From: Roseateles_B sp041913905
GTDB lineage: Bacteria > Pseudomonadota > Gammaproteobacteria > Burkholderiales > Burkholderiaceae_C
NCBI GenBank assembly: GCA_041913905.1
Contig: JAYSEK010000009.1
Span: 83,192 to 147,191 of the forward strand
Length of the DNA stretch: 64,000 nucleotides
Direction: 5' to 3'
Shown: positions 9,311-17,962 of the stretch, piece by piece
Position numbering within the stretch: position 1 is the first letter of the stretch
How the letters are laid out: every line of letters starts with the position of its first letter
The notes under the pieces: model-generated
Seen by the model: the letters and a program-made list of their open reading frames with translations, nothing else
Told to the model about the DNA's origin: nothing
Databases searched by the model: none
Program-made: the position numbers and the translations under genes

Positions 9311-9910
9311 TCAGGGTTTCTTCGACGCCCGCCCCTTGGCAGTTGTTTCCACCTGCGGAGCCTTGATGGAGACACGCATGGTGAACTCGAACAGGCGCTT
9401 CTGGTCCTTGGAATTCGCCAAGGCAGCCTGCCTGATCTCCACCAGATCCGGGTTGTAAAGCCACTCGGAGGACCGCGATGTATTGCGAATGAACTCCGAA
9501 ACGCGGTCCTGCGTCTGTGCCAGGCCGGTCACCGTCACGACCTTGTCCGTCTGCCGGACGCTGATCAGGAAGATGCCCTCCGGCACTTGCCGGACCATTT
9601 CGTTGAGCAGGTGCACAGGCGTGTTGCGATCGGTCTGCAGATCCTCAACCGCCTTCTGCCGCGACTTCAGCCCCTCGATTTCGGCCTTCAGGTTGGCGAT
9701 GTCCTTGATCTGTTCGTCCAGGACCTTGATCTCGCGCTTGAGGTACTCGTTGCGAGCGATCTGCATATCCGTCAGCTGCTGGAACAGCAGCATGCCGGCA
9801 CCGACGAGCAGCCCCCCCAGCACCACAGACAGTCCCAGCCCGACAAAGAAGGCAGTCTTGCGACGCTTGCGCTTCTCGGCTCGATGCGGAAGGAGGTTGA
9901 TCAGAATCAC
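9311..9910 (-). CDS. pilN: Type IV pilus inner-membrane platform protein PilN
   Basis: Binds cytoplasmic PilM through its N-terminus and PilO through its periplasmic domain. The 199-residue protein begins MILINLLPHRAEKRK; the INLLP sequence is the conserved PilM-binding motif. It is followed by one membrane helix (about residues 20-42), a long coiled coil (EYLKREIKVLDEQIKDIANL) and a compact periplasmic domain. It overlaps the pilM stop by 4 bp (ATGA). Confidence 0.94.
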   Translation of the reverse strand: MILINLLPHRAEKRKRRKTAFFVGLGLSVVLGGLLVGAGMLLFQQLTDMQIARNEYLKREIKVLDEQIKDIANLKAEIEGLKSRQKAVEDLQTDRNTPVHLLNEMVRQVPEGIFLISVRQTDKVVTVTGLAQTQDRVSEFIRNTSRSSEWLYNPDLVEIRQAALANSKDQKRLFEFTMRVSIKAPQVETTAKGRASKKP

Positions 9911-10986
9911 TGGAAGAACCTCCGCATCGCAAGCCCGCAGGCGGTCAGATAGGCCGGAGCCTCACGGCGCAGCTTGGACTCACGCACCGCTGCCCCGAGT
10001 TCCATGCCCTCGAAGGGATTGACCACCATGCAGGCGAAACCCGTCAGCTCAGTCACCCGGTCCTTCAGGCCCGGCAGCGTGGCCGTGCCGCCCGCCAGCA
10101 TCACGTAGTGCACCTTGTGGTGCGGTGTGCTGGTGAAGAAGTACTGCAGAGCGCGGCCGATCTCCTGGGACAGGCTGTCAACGAAGGGCTGCAGCACCAC
10201 CGTCTCGTAGTCCTCAGGCAGCTCATTGGCCAGCTTCTTCTGCTCGGCTTCCTCGAAGGAAAAACCGTACTGGCGCGATATCAGCTGAGTCAGCTGCGAT
10301 CCGCCGAAGGCCTGGTCACGGTCATACAGCATTTCGTCATCACGCAGGACTTTGAGGCTGGTCGTGTCTGCGCCAATCTCGAACAGGGCGACCAAGGCAT
10401 CATGCCCTTCGCCGGGCAGCGCCGCCACCAGCCGCCCCATGGCCAGGCGCGAAGCGTGGGACTCGATGTCCAGCACCACCGGATGCAGGCCCGCGGCTTC
10501 AGCGAGGCCTTGGCGGTCTTGAACCTTGTCCTTGCGCGACGCAGCGATCAGCACCTCCACGTCACCGACCGACGTCGGACTGGGCCCCAGCACGCAAAAG
10601 TCCAGGCTGACTTCGTCCAGCGAAAAGGGGATGTACTGATTGGCCTCGGCTTCGACCTGGATTTCCAGCTCTTCTTCCCGCAGGCCCGCCGGCAGCATGA
10701 TTTTTTTGGTGATCACCGCGGACTGAGGCATGGCCAGCACGGCATCGCGTGTCTTGGTGCCGCTGCGGGCGACCACGCGGCGCACGGCATCGGCCACCTC
10801 CTCGAATTTTTCGATCTGGCCGTCGGCGATCCAGCCCTTCTCGAACGACTCCATTGCGAAGCGCTCGAGCACCATTTCACCATTCTTGTTTTGACTGAGT
10901 TCAACCAGCTTGACGCTGGAAGAGCTGATGTCCAAGCCGATCATGGGCGGATGCTTGCGACCCAGCAGTACGTCAAGAATTCCCAT
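9907..10986 (-). CDS. pilM: Type IV pilus actin-like ATP-binding protein PilM
   Basis: Cytoplasmic actin-fold protein that binds the N-terminus of PilN and connects the pilus machine to its motor ATPases. The 359 residues match the family. The phosphate-binding signature IGLDISSSSVKLVEL occurs at about residues 17-31 and a second nucleotide-contacting glycine region (MLAGGTATLPGL) near residue 295. It is the first gene of the pilMNOPQ unit and diverges from mrcA, an arrangement also known in Pseudomonas. Confidence 0.94.
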   Translation of the reverse strand: MGILDVLLGRKHPPMIGLDISSSSVKLVELSQNKNGEMVLERFAMESFEKGWIADGQIEKFEEVADAVRRVVARSGTKTRDAVLAMPQSAVITKKIMLPAGLREEELEIQVEAEANQYIPFSLDEVSLDFCVLGPSPTSVGDVEVLIAASRKDKVQDRQGLAEAAGLHPVVLDIESHASRLAMGRLVAALPGEGHDALVALFEIGADTTSLKVLRDDEMLYDRDQAFGGSQLTQLISRQYGFSFEEAEQKKLANELPEDYETVVLQPFVDSLSQEIGRALQYFFTSTPHHKVHYVMLAGGTATLPGLKDRVTELTGFACMVVNPFEGMELGAAVRESKLRREAPAYLTACGLAMRRFFQ

Positions 10987-11026
10987 GACGCGTTTCCCCC
11001 AACACGCTTTGCAGGCGTCGGATTGT

Positions 11027-11055
11027 TAATAAGTTACTTGAATGCTAGCAGTAAA
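11027..11055 (-). promoter_or_regulatory. Predicted sigma70 promoter of pilMNOPQ
   Basis: On the minus strand TTTACT (11055-11050) and TTATTA (11032-11027) are separated by 17 bp, about 40 bp upstream of the pilM start codon and in a locally AT-rich stretch. The match to consensus is fair, and the position fits the first gene of the operon. Confidence 0.45.
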
Positions 11056-11218
11056 GCCTATGACACCGTTCGAAAAACGGCCGCGAGCACGTAACACCAC
11101 GTTGCGAAACATACACGGCTTTCTACGCCCAACTGTCCCCGAAAAGAAGCCCTTTCGCACAGGATTCGGCGTTGCTTCCTACGGAGCGCTGATTCAAAGC
11201 GCGGCAGAGGGCCGTTTC

Positions 11219-11224
11219 TATAAT
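11219..11224 (+). promoter_or_regulatory. Predicted -10 element for mrcA
   Basis: A perfect TATAAT lies 22 bp before the mrcA start codon. No good -35 box is found at 16-18 bp; TTCAAA at 11193-11198 is 20 bp away. The element is plausible because of its exact consensus match in GC-rich DNA. Confidence 0.4.
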
Positions 11225-11246
11225 GATTTGCCCTCACTGGAGCCCC

Positions 11247-13640
11247 ATGAGCAAATCCAAGTCATCGAACGTGTCTACTTCGTCTGAGATGGACTCGCCG
11301 AATGGTTCGGCGACGTCGCGCCGCCACCACACCCCCGTCTATCGCTTTGTCTGGCGCCCGCTGATGTGGCTGGGCGGCCTGGCACTGGGCGGCGCCGCAG
11401 CCATCGCGCTGCTGGTGGCCCTGGGGCTGGCCATGGCTTACCCGAATCTGCCCGATATCTCAGGACTCACCGACTACCGCCCCAAGCTGCCCTTGCGGGT
11501 TCTGTCCGCAGATGGCGTGGTGCTGGCCGAGTTTGGTGAAGAGCGGCGCAACTACCAACCCATCAAGGTCATCCCCAAGGTGATGCAGGACGCGATCCTG
11601 GCCATCGAGGACGCCCGCTTCTATCAGCATGGCGGGGTGGACTACCTCGGCGTCGTCCGGGCAGGTCTTGCCAATGTCGGCGAGGCACGCAGCCAGGGTG
11701 CCTCGACCATCACCATGCAGGTGGCGCGCAACTTCTATCTCTCCACCGAAAAGACGATGACGCGCAAGATCTACGAGATCCTGCTGGCGCTCAAGATCGA
11801 GTCCGCGCTCAGCAAGGAGCAGATTCTCGAGATCTACATGAACCAGATTTTCCTGGGGCACAAGGCCTATGGCTTTGCTGCAGCCAGCGAGGTCTATTTC
11901 GGAAAGCCGCTCAAGGACATCACGGTGGCCGAGGCCGCCATGCTCGCGGGCCTGCCCAAGGCACCATCGGCCTACAACCCCATCAACAATCCGCGCCGGG
12001 CGAGGATCCGCCAGCAGTACATCATCGACCGCATGCTGGAGAACGGCTACATCACCGAAGAGCAGCATGCGCAAGCCAAGGCACAAGTCCTGCGCTACCG
12101 CACCCTCAATGAGAACAGCAGCCACGCCGAGTACGTCGCCGAGGCCGCCCGCCAGCTGATCTTCACGCAGTACGGTGACGAGGCCTACAGCCGCGGCCTG
12201 GATGCGTACCTGACCCTGCGCCATGACGAGCAGATGGCCGCCTACCGCGCGCTGCGGCGCGGCATCATGGACTACGAGCGCCGGCAGGTCTACCGTGGCC
12301 CCGAGGCCTATATCGACCTGCCCGGCGACCCCAAAGAAATGGATGTTCGCATCGCTGAAGCGCTGGCGGATCATCCTGCCAACGACGAACTGCTGGCCGC
12401 GGCGGTACTGGAAGCCGACCCCAAGAAGGTCGTGGCCGTATTGCAAAGTGGCGAGAGTCTCACCATCACTGGCGAAGGCCTGAAGCCCGCCACGTCCGGG
12501 CTGTCAGAGCGAGGCAATCCCAAGACCCGGATCCGCCGGGGCGCCATCATCCGCGTCATCAAGCTGCCCAAGGGCGACTGGAGCATCACGCAGCTGCCCG
12601 AAGTGGAGGGCGCCTTTGTCGCCATGGACCCGAAGGACGGGCGCATCCACGCCATGGTGGGCGGCTTCGATTACAACAAGAACAAGTTCAACCACGTCAC
12701 CCAGGCCTGGCGACAGCCCGGCTCCAGCTTCAAGCCCTTCATCTATTCGGCTGCCCTGGAGAAGGGTTTCACGCCGGCTACCGTCGTGAATGACGCCCCG
12801 CTGTTCTTCGACGCCACGACGACCGGCAGCCAGCCCTGGGAACCCAAGAACTACGACGGCACGTTCGACGGCCCGCTGCCCTTGCGCAAAGCGCTCGCCA
12901 AGTCCAAGAACATGGTGTCCATCCGTGTGCTGCAGTCGGTCGGCGTCCACTATGCGCAAGACTGGATCACCCGCTTCGGGTTCGAGGCCGAAAAGCATCC
13001 CGCCTACCTCACCATGGCCCTGGGCGCAGGCTCTGTCACGCCCATGCAGATGGCGCAGGCCTACGCCGTGTTCGCCAACGGCGGCTACCGCGTCCTGCCG
13101 CAGTTGATCGCCAAGCTGACCGACAACAAGGGGCGGGTGCTCTTCGAAGCACAGCCACGGCCGCCGAGTGAGGAGATGCGCGCCGTGGAGCCGCGCAATG
13201 CCTTCCTGATGAGCAGCCTGCTGCAGGAGGTCACGCGCAGCGGTACCGCGGCCAAGGCGCAGGCCCTGCTCAAGCGGCCGGACATCTACGGCAAGACCGG
13301 CACGACCAACGACTCCATGGACGCCTGGTTCGCCGGCTACCAGCAGAGCCTGGTGGCCGTGGTCTGGATCGGCTACGACCAGCCCCGCAAGCTGGGGGAC
13401 CGCGAAACGGGCGGAGGGCTGTCCCTGCCCGTCTGGATCGAGTTCATGGGCTTTGCCCTGAAGCACGTGCCGGTGGCCGAGATCCAGCCGCCCGAGGGCG
13501 TGGTCCAGATCAATGGCGAGTGGTTCTACGACGAGTACACCGGCAATTCGGGCGTGCGCGCCCTCAGCAATGACGCCAACGTCCCGCCACCCGCCACCGA
13601 GGAAGAGAAGAAGAGCATCCTGGACCTTTTCCGGCGCTGA
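11247..13640 (+). CDS. mrcA: Penicillin-binding protein 1A (bifunctional transglycosylase/transpeptidase)
   Basis: Inner-membrane class A PBP that polymerises and crosslinks peptidoglycan. The ATG at 11247 (MSKSKSSN) has GGAG at a good distance and gives 797 residues. After one membrane anchor (about residues 33-57) comes the GT51 glycosyltransferase domain with AIEDARFYQHGG, QGASTITMQVARN and GHKAYGFAAASEVYFGK. The transpeptidase domain carries the nucleophile motif SSFK near residue 492, SKN near 552 and KTGTT near 681. All catalytic motifs are present. It diverges from pilM and ends at a strong terminator. Confidence 0.95.
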   Translation: MSKSKSSNVSTSSEMDSPNGSATSRRHHTPVYRFVWRPLMWLGGLALGGAAAIALLVALGLAMAYPNLPDISGLTDYRPKLPLRVLSADGVVLAEFGEERRNYQPIKVIPKVMQDAILAIEDARFYQHGGVDYLGVVRAGLANVGEARSQGASTITMQVARNFYLSTEKTMTRKIYEILLALKIESALSKEQILEIYMNQIFLGHKAYGFAAASEVYFGKPLKDITVAEAAMLAGLPKAPSAYNPINNPRRARIRQQYIIDRMLENGYITEEQHAQAKAQVLRYRTLNENSSHAEYVAEAARQLIFTQYGDEAYSRGLDAYLTLRHDEQMAAYRALRRGIMDYERRQVYRGPEAYIDLPGDPKEMDVRIAEALADHPANDELLAAAVLEADPKKVVAVLQSGESLTITGEGLKPATSGLSERGNPKTRIRRGAIIRVIKLPKGDWSITQLPEVEGAFVAMDPKDGRIHAMVGGFDYNKNKFNHVTQAWRQPGSSFKPFIYSAALEKGFTPATVVNDAPLFFDATTTGSQPWEPKNYDGTFDGPLPLRKALAKSKNMVSIRVLQSVGVHYAQDWITRFGFEAEKHPAYLTMALGAGSVTPMQMAQAYAVFANGGYRVLPQLIAKLTDNKGRVLFEAQPRPPSEEMRAVEPRNAFLMSSLLQEVTRSGTAAKAQALLKRPDIYGKTGTTNDSMDAWFAGYQQSLVAVVWIGYDQPRKLGDRETGGGLSLPVWIEFMGFALKHVPVAEIQPPEGVVQINGEWFYDEYTGNSGVRALSNDANVPPPATEEEKKSILDLFRR

Positions 13641-13668
13641 GGCTCGGCAAGGACACGAGGATGACGAC

Positions 13669-13700
13669 GAAGGCTGCCCGCGGGCAGCCTTCTTTCTTTA
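13669..13700. terminator. Rho-independent terminator shared by mrcA and cyaY
   Basis: GAAGGCTGCCCG is followed immediately by its exact reverse complement CGGGCAGCCTTC and then TTTCTTTA. The 12 bp arms would fold with a few central bases open as the loop. It lies between the convergent mrcA and cyaY genes. The T-rich tail is on the plus strand, so it serves mrcA best. Confidence 0.8.
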
Positions 13701-13723
13701 TGCACGAGGCCGAAGCCCGCGAC

Positions 13724-14083
13724 TCAGGCAGCCCTGGGTTCGAAGCGAAGCGGCTTGCCGGCCTGCGCCGAGGCTTCGTCGGACAGCAGGGCATGGAATT
13801 CCCGCCCACCACGCTCCACCCAGCGGCCATCCACGAACCGGAAATGGAAGCCGCCAGCCTTGGCTGCGACCCACAGTTCCTGCAAAGGCGGCTGCGTATT
13901 GATGATGATCTTGCTCCGATTGGGGAAACTGAGCTCCAGCAGCCCGCCGGTACGGTGCGTGTCGATATCGATCACGTCCTTGTCCAACCAGGCGTCGATC
14001 TGCGATTCGATGCCCTGCAGGATGGCATCCGTGCGCGCGTGGTAGTCGGCATCATCAAGGGGCGTGGCGGCGAGTGCACTCAT
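13724..14083 (-). CDS. cyaY: Frataxin-like iron-binding protein CyaY
   Basis: Small cytoplasmic protein that binds iron and modulates Fe-S cluster assembly by the Isc system. It has 119 residues. The acidic first helix (DDADYHARTDAILQGIESQID), the DIDTHRTGGLLELSFPNRSKIIIN strands and the WVAAKAGGFHFRF core match bacterial frataxins. It is divergent from lptM and convergent with mrcA, a common neighbourhood for cyaY. Confidence 0.93.
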   Translation of the reverse strand: MSALAATPLDDADYHARTDAILQGIESQIDAWLDKDVIDIDTHRTGGLLELSFPNRSKIIINTQPPLQELWVAAKAGGFHFRFVDGRWVERGGREFHALLSDEASAQAGKPLRFEPRAA

Positions 14084-14172
14084 GACCGATAAACTTGGAA
14101 GCTATGAAGACCTGTTCAGGCCCCAGTTTAGTCGCCACCCACACCTCCACACTTGGCAAACCCCTGCGCCCG

Positions 14173-14316
14173 ATGCGGTCGCGACTCAGCCGGGCCGCAA
14201 CGAGCGCTGCGCTGCTGTGCGGGCTGCTGTGGCTGCCCGGCTGCGGCCAGAAGGGGCCACTGACGCTGCCACCGGCCAAGGCTCCCGCCCAAGCGGCATC
14301 CAGCGCCACGCCCTGA
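14173..14316 (+). CDS. lptM: LPS translocon maturation chaperone LptM (small lipoprotein)
   Basis: Tiny outer-membrane lipoprotein of the YifL/LptM family, which helps assemble the LptD/LptE channel. I chose the ATG at 14173 (MRSRLSRAATSAALL) because it gives a normal lipoprotein signal with lipobox LPGC at about residue 19, then the family hallmark GQKGPLTLP and a short Pro/Ala tail: 47 residues. In-frame ATGs at 14095 and 14104 would extend it without homology. In many relatives lysA follows directly; here it does not. Confidence 0.82.
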   Translation: MRSRLSRAATSAALLCGLLWLPGCGQKGPLTLPPAKAPAQAASSATP

Positions 14317-14340
14317 AAAACCGGGGTGCCAGGCGCTTCG

Positions 14341-15105
14341 TCAGAATCGCAGGCTGCCGGGCAGCTCCTGATAGGACGCATCCAGGAACTGAACCGGGCC
14401 ATAGCAGGCCTGCGCTGAGCCATGCCCGTTGTCGGCGTCGGTCATCAGCGCGGCGCCGATCAGAGCGCCGGGCGCCTCACCGAAGGCCAGCCGGTAGTCT
14501 TCGGCCACGTTGCGGCTGAAACGCATCCAGCCACCCTGCTTCCCCTGGCCGGAGCCGATGACGATCTTGCGGATGCGGTCACTGCGCGGGCTGACCTTCA
14601 CCGTACCGGGCGCGGCCTTGGCGTCCCAGACGTACATCAGCGTGGCATAGGGGGGAGCTTCGCCCATGATGCTGTGAGCCAGCTCGAACAGCAGCCGGTT
14701 GCGCAACGACAACTGCCCTACATCGCCATCGAAGGCCAGCACCAGGCTGGCGGGCGCATCATCGACCTCCGGATCGTCCACCTCCAGACTCGACTCGAAG
14801 CGGTCGATCCACCATTCGAAGCGGACCTCCTGCAGGCGCTCGGCGGGCAGGCTGAGCCGACGGCGCAGCAGGCTGGCCGAGGACTGCGCATGAGCCTGCA
14901 CACAGGGACGGCTGGCTCGCTCGTTCATGCTGTACTGCGTGCGCGCCTTGCCCGGCAGCTCGCGGACGGACCAGTCCTGCGGAAGAGAGGACACGCCCGC
15001 CTCCGGCCCGGTCTGCGCCGGCAAGGAGGCGGGGTGGTGGGCGCAAGCCGCAAGACTCAGCACCATTCCCAACAACGACCACTTTTCAAAGGCGCCCATA
15101 AACAA
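14341..15105 (-). CDS. DUF3047 family lipoprotein
   Basis: Predicted secreted lipoprotein of 254 residues resembling the DUF3047 family; its biochemical function is not known. It has a lipoprotein signal with lipobox LAAC (Cys about 21), followed by a beta-rich domain with the motifs VRFEWWIDRF, YATLMYVWDAKAAPGTV and DYRLAFGEAPGALIGAALMTDADNGHGSAQACYG in separate segments. These resemble the carbohydrate-binding-like fold seen in that family. An alternative start two codons downstream (MGAFEKW) is equally possible. It faces lptM and occupies the place where lysA is often found. Confidence 0.75.
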   Translation of the reverse strand: MFMGAFEKWSLLGMVLSLAACAHHPASLPAQTGPEAGVSSLPQDWSVRELPGKARTQYSMNERASRPCVQAHAQSSASLLRRRLSLPAERLQEVRFEWWIDRFESSLEVDDPEVDDAPASLVLAFDGDVGQLSLRNRLLFELAHSIMGEAPPYATLMYVWDAKAAPGTVKVSPRSDRIRKIVIGSGQGKQGGWMRFSRNVAEDYRLAFGEAPGALIGAALMTDADNGHGSAQACYGPVQFLDASYQELPGSLRF

Positions 15106-15184
15106 CTCCAGACCCGCTGCAGTACAGACTAGCCGCCCTGCATCTCAGCGCCGTGATGCAGTGCACAAGATCCGCAGCGTCATG

Positions 15185-15206
15185 AAAAAGGGCCCCGAAG
15201 GGCCCT
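15185..15206 (-). terminator. Terminator of the first porin gene
   Basis: On the minus strand AGGGCCC-TTCG-GGGCCC is followed by TTTTT. It is a compact stem with a stable UUCG-type loop, 25 bp after the porin stop codon. Confidence 0.85.
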
Positions 15207-15230
15207 GGATTGCGCGAAGAACTGCGCAGA

Positions 15231-16364
15231 TCAGAAACGGTGGCGGATACCCACGGTGTAGCCCAGACGGCTCTTCGCACCGTTGGGCGCGCCGGCTGCG
15301 CTGTTCAGGCTGGCATGGTCACCCGTCAGCGAGGTGCGGTCGATTTCCGCGTACAGGTCGGTGCGCTTGGACAGCGCATAGTCTGCGACAGCCGACCAGA
15401 ACGTGGCCTTCAGTTCCAGCGCCGCGGCGGCACCGGTCTGCTTCGCGCGGTAGACATGCGTGCCCAGGTTCAGCTGGGGCGTCGCTTGGTAGCCCAGGCC
15501 CAGCGTCCACATCGTGCGCTTCTGCACGCCCAGCAAGGCGCCAGAGCCACCCAGGGCAGCGTCATAGCCGGTACCGCCGTTGCTGAAGGATGCCCACAGC
15601 AGGGTGCTGGCAAGGGTCGCAGCGTCGCTGACCAGCGGCGTACCCTTGACCTTGTTCTGGCCCCAGCCGGCGTTGAAATACCAGTCGCCGCTCTTGTACG
15701 AGCCGCCGAAAGTCGTGGCCTGGATCTTTGCACCGGAGGCCAGTTGGTAATCCTGCATACCTGCGCCGACGGAAATGCCATCTGCCGAGTAGCGCAACAC
15801 GCCACCGACCGTGCGGCCGGCTCCACCCTCGCCGGCACCCACCTGCAGTTCACCGCGGATGGGGCCTTGCTCGAACAGGTACTTGACCATGTTGTCTGCA
15901 CGCGCGCTCAGCGCCAGGCCGACCTCGGGCTTGTAGGTATCGAAATAGGGCGAGTACGGGTAGGAAACGTAGGTGCTGGTGACAAGGTCGAACAGCACGT
16001 TGTACTGGCGACCAATGGTCACGCGACCAAAGTCACTGCTTTGCAGACCGACCCAGGACTGCATCCAGAACGGCAACGGTGCCGGATTGGCCGAACCGGT
16101 ATCCAGGTTCAGGCGGTGCTCCAGGTTGGCCAGCACCTTCATGCCGCCACCCAGGTCTTCGGTCACATTGACACCCAGACGACTCTGCGAAAAACCGCCG
16201 CCGACCACGCGAGTGATGGTGCCTTGACCACTGGGGGCCCCACCTTCGTTGTCGGTGATCCGAACACCGCCGTCGACGATGCCATACAGCGTCACGCTCG
16301 ACTGTGCGTAAGCGGCGCCCACGCTTGCGGCCAGCAGACCCAGTGCCAGAGTTGCCTTCTTCAT
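15231..16364 (-). CDS. Gram-negative porin (Burkholderiales trimeric type)
   Basis: Outer-membrane 16-stranded general-diffusion porin, exported by Sec. It has 377 residues with signal peptide MKKATLALGLLAASVGAAYA, mature start QSSVTLYGIVDGGV, the conserved SRLGVNVTEDLGGGMKVLANLEHRLNLDTG region and the C-terminal RHRF ending in phenylalanine, the recognition signal for BAM insertion. It has its own terminator and lies 259 bp downstream of a second porin gene on the same strand. The two are clearly paralogous but diverged in the loops, so they probably differ in substrate preference or regulation. Confidence 0.92.
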   Translation of the reverse strand: MKKATLALGLLAASVGAAYAQSSVTLYGIVDGGVRITDNEGGAPSGQGTITRVVGGGFSQSRLGVNVTEDLGGGMKVLANLEHRLNLDTGSANPAPLPFWMQSWVGLQSSDFGRVTIGRQYNVLFDLVTSTYVSYPYSPYFDTYKPEVGLALSARADNMVKYLFEQGPIRGELQVGAGEGGAGRTVGGVLRYSADGISVGAGMQDYQLASGAKIQATTFGGSYKSGDWYFNAGWGQNKVKGTPLVSDAATLASTLLWASFSNGGTGYDAALGGSGALLGVQKRTMWTLGLGYQATPQLNLGTHVYRAKQTGAAAALELKATFWSAVADYALSKRTDLYAEIDRTSLTGDHASLNSAAGAPNGAKSRLGYTVGIRHRF

Positions 16365-16555
16365 GAATTTGTCTCCTGCTTCGTCAGTGAATTCGCTGTG
16401 GATTCTGTGTCAGACGGCTCAGTTGGCCTAGCCAAGTCGTTGCACGACACCCACACGCACTAACCCTGTCTCCGCAGCGACAAGGCTGAATACAAGCTGA
16501 CGAGCAGCGCGATCAAGAGCTGGCATCTCCCGACAAAAGCCAAGAAATACAAAAG

Positions 16556-16578
16556 AAAAAGCCGCCCCAGCGGGCGGC
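16556..16578 (-). terminator. Terminator of the second porin gene
   Basis: On the minus strand GCCGCCC-GCTG-GGGCGGC is followed by TTTTTC. The 7 bp GC-only stem lies 46 bp after the porin stop and separates the two porin units. Confidence 0.85.
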
Positions 16579-16623
16579 TCGCAGCTCGACCCGCGAACCC
16601 TGCCGGGTCCGCGAGACGGCTCA

Positions 16624-17652
16624 TCAGAAGCTGTGGCGCACACCCACTTCAAAGGCCGAGGACTTGTCGCCTGCGGCGGCCTTCGGCGCATTGTTGCCAG
16701 CATTGCCGACGACGATGGTGCCGCCATCCTTGTTGGAAATCTGCGAATAGGTCGTGTACAGCGCCGTGCGCTTGGACACGTTGTGCACGTAGCCCACCGA
16801 GAAGATGGTCAGGTCATAGCCCTTCTTGGCCACTTCGGCAGCGCTGTTGGCGTTGGAGTTCGCATAGTGGGCGCGGACGGAGCCTTCATTGCTCACCGGC
16901 ACGATGGCGCCCAGCGTGAAGATCTTGCGCTCCAGAGAGCCCAGCTTGGTCGTGACGTAGGTGGCCATGCCGGTGGCGACGCCGAAGTCATAGGAAGCAC
17001 CCACCACGGCCAGCTTGTACTTGTTGCCAATGACGTCGGTCGAAGCGTAGCCGCCGGCCACGTTCAGTTCCTTGGTCTTGTAGCCAATGCGGCCCGAGTA
17101 GTACTTCTTGCCGTCCGAGCCTTCGCCGGCGCCGGCTTCGATGCCGCCGTATACGCCGCCCAGGTTGTCGGGCAGCACATAGGCCACTTGGTTGTCCGAG
17201 CGATTCAGGGTGTCAGCCTTGGCGCCGAAGTCGTCGAAGCTCTTCGTGATGTCGGCGATGCCCGTGGTTTCGAAGGGCGAGAAGCCATCGATCACCAGGC
17301 GAGCGGCCACCTTGTGGCGGCCGATGCGGACTTCACCCATGTCGGCGGCGCTCAGGCTCACCGTGGCACGACGACCCCAGAAGCGGCTGCCGTCAGCAGC
17401 GCCGGTGTCCGGGTTCAGGGCAGCTTCCAGCCAGAAGCCAGCCTTCAGGCCGCCACCCAGGTCTTCCGTGCCACGCACGCCCAGACGGCTGGCGCTCAGG
17501 CCGTCGGTACCCACTTGCTTGAGGTTCGTGCTGCCGGTCTTGACATAACGAACGTTGGCGTCGACCACGCCGAACAGGGTCACGGAGGATTGGGCCATTG
17601 CAGCACCACCGAAGGCAGCCAGCACGGCGCCCAACACGATCGTCTTCTTCAT
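16624..17652 (-). CDS. Gram-negative porin (second paralogue)
   Basis: Outer-membrane general porin of 342 residues. The start at 17652 (MKKTIVLGAVLAAFGGAAMA, cleavage before QSSVTLFGVVDANV) gives a standard signal peptide; an in-frame start at 17673 would add seven residues. It contains SRLGVRGTEDLGGGLKAGFW, the ALNPDTG region and ends VGVRHSF with the C-terminal phenylalanine needed for BAM recognition. It has its own terminator and a long AT-richer upstream region that probably holds a regulated promoter. Confidence 0.92.
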   Translation of the reverse strand: MKKTIVLGAVLAAFGGAAMAQSSVTLFGVVDANVRYVKTGSTNLKQVGTDGLSASRLGVRGTEDLGGGLKAGFWLEAALNPDTGAADGSRFWGRRATVSLSAADMGEVRIGRHKVAARLVIDGFSPFETTGIADITKSFDDFGAKADTLNRSDNQVAYVLPDNLGGVYGGIEAGAGEGSDGKKYYSGRIGYKTKELNVAGGYASTDVIGNKYKLAVVGASYDFGVATGMATYVTTKLGSLERKIFTLGAIVPVSNEGSVRAHYANSNANSAAEVAKKGYDLTIFSVGYVHNVSKRTALYTTYSQISNKDGGTIVVGNAGNNAPKAAAGDKSSAFEVGVRHSF

Positions 17653-17793
17653 TCGTAGCTCCGAAAGAGTCATCAGGGATCAAGCAACCACGCTGCATCG
17701 AGCGCACCAGGCACCCAGCCACATGGAAGTTGGCGCCATTGAACCAAAGGTTTTCCCTAATTCGCCACCTGGAAATCATGACAGTTTGTCATC

Positions 17794-17811
17794 CGTTGCC
17801 GTTGGGCAACG
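17794..17811. repeat. Small palindrome in the 310 bp porin-coq7 intergenic region
   Basis: CGTTGCC-GTTG-GGCAACG is a 7 bp inverted repeat in the spacer 17653-17962, which otherwise holds no gene that I can support. The surrounding DNA (about 17775-17850) is clearly richer in AT than its neighbours and should contain the porin and coq7 promoters. The palindrome could be an operator, but no regulator is suggested by sequence alone. Confidence 0.35.
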
Positions 17812-17962
17812 ACGATCAAACATTTGCTTATGTTCATATGACTGTCACGAACCAAGACAAGGACAGCGGCGGGGTTTTGATTCAGGGAGGTCCGCCGCGT
17901 GCGCCAGAACATGCAGCAGGCGGCGGTGTCCGTACACTTCCGGCTGCACGAAAAAAAGAGCC

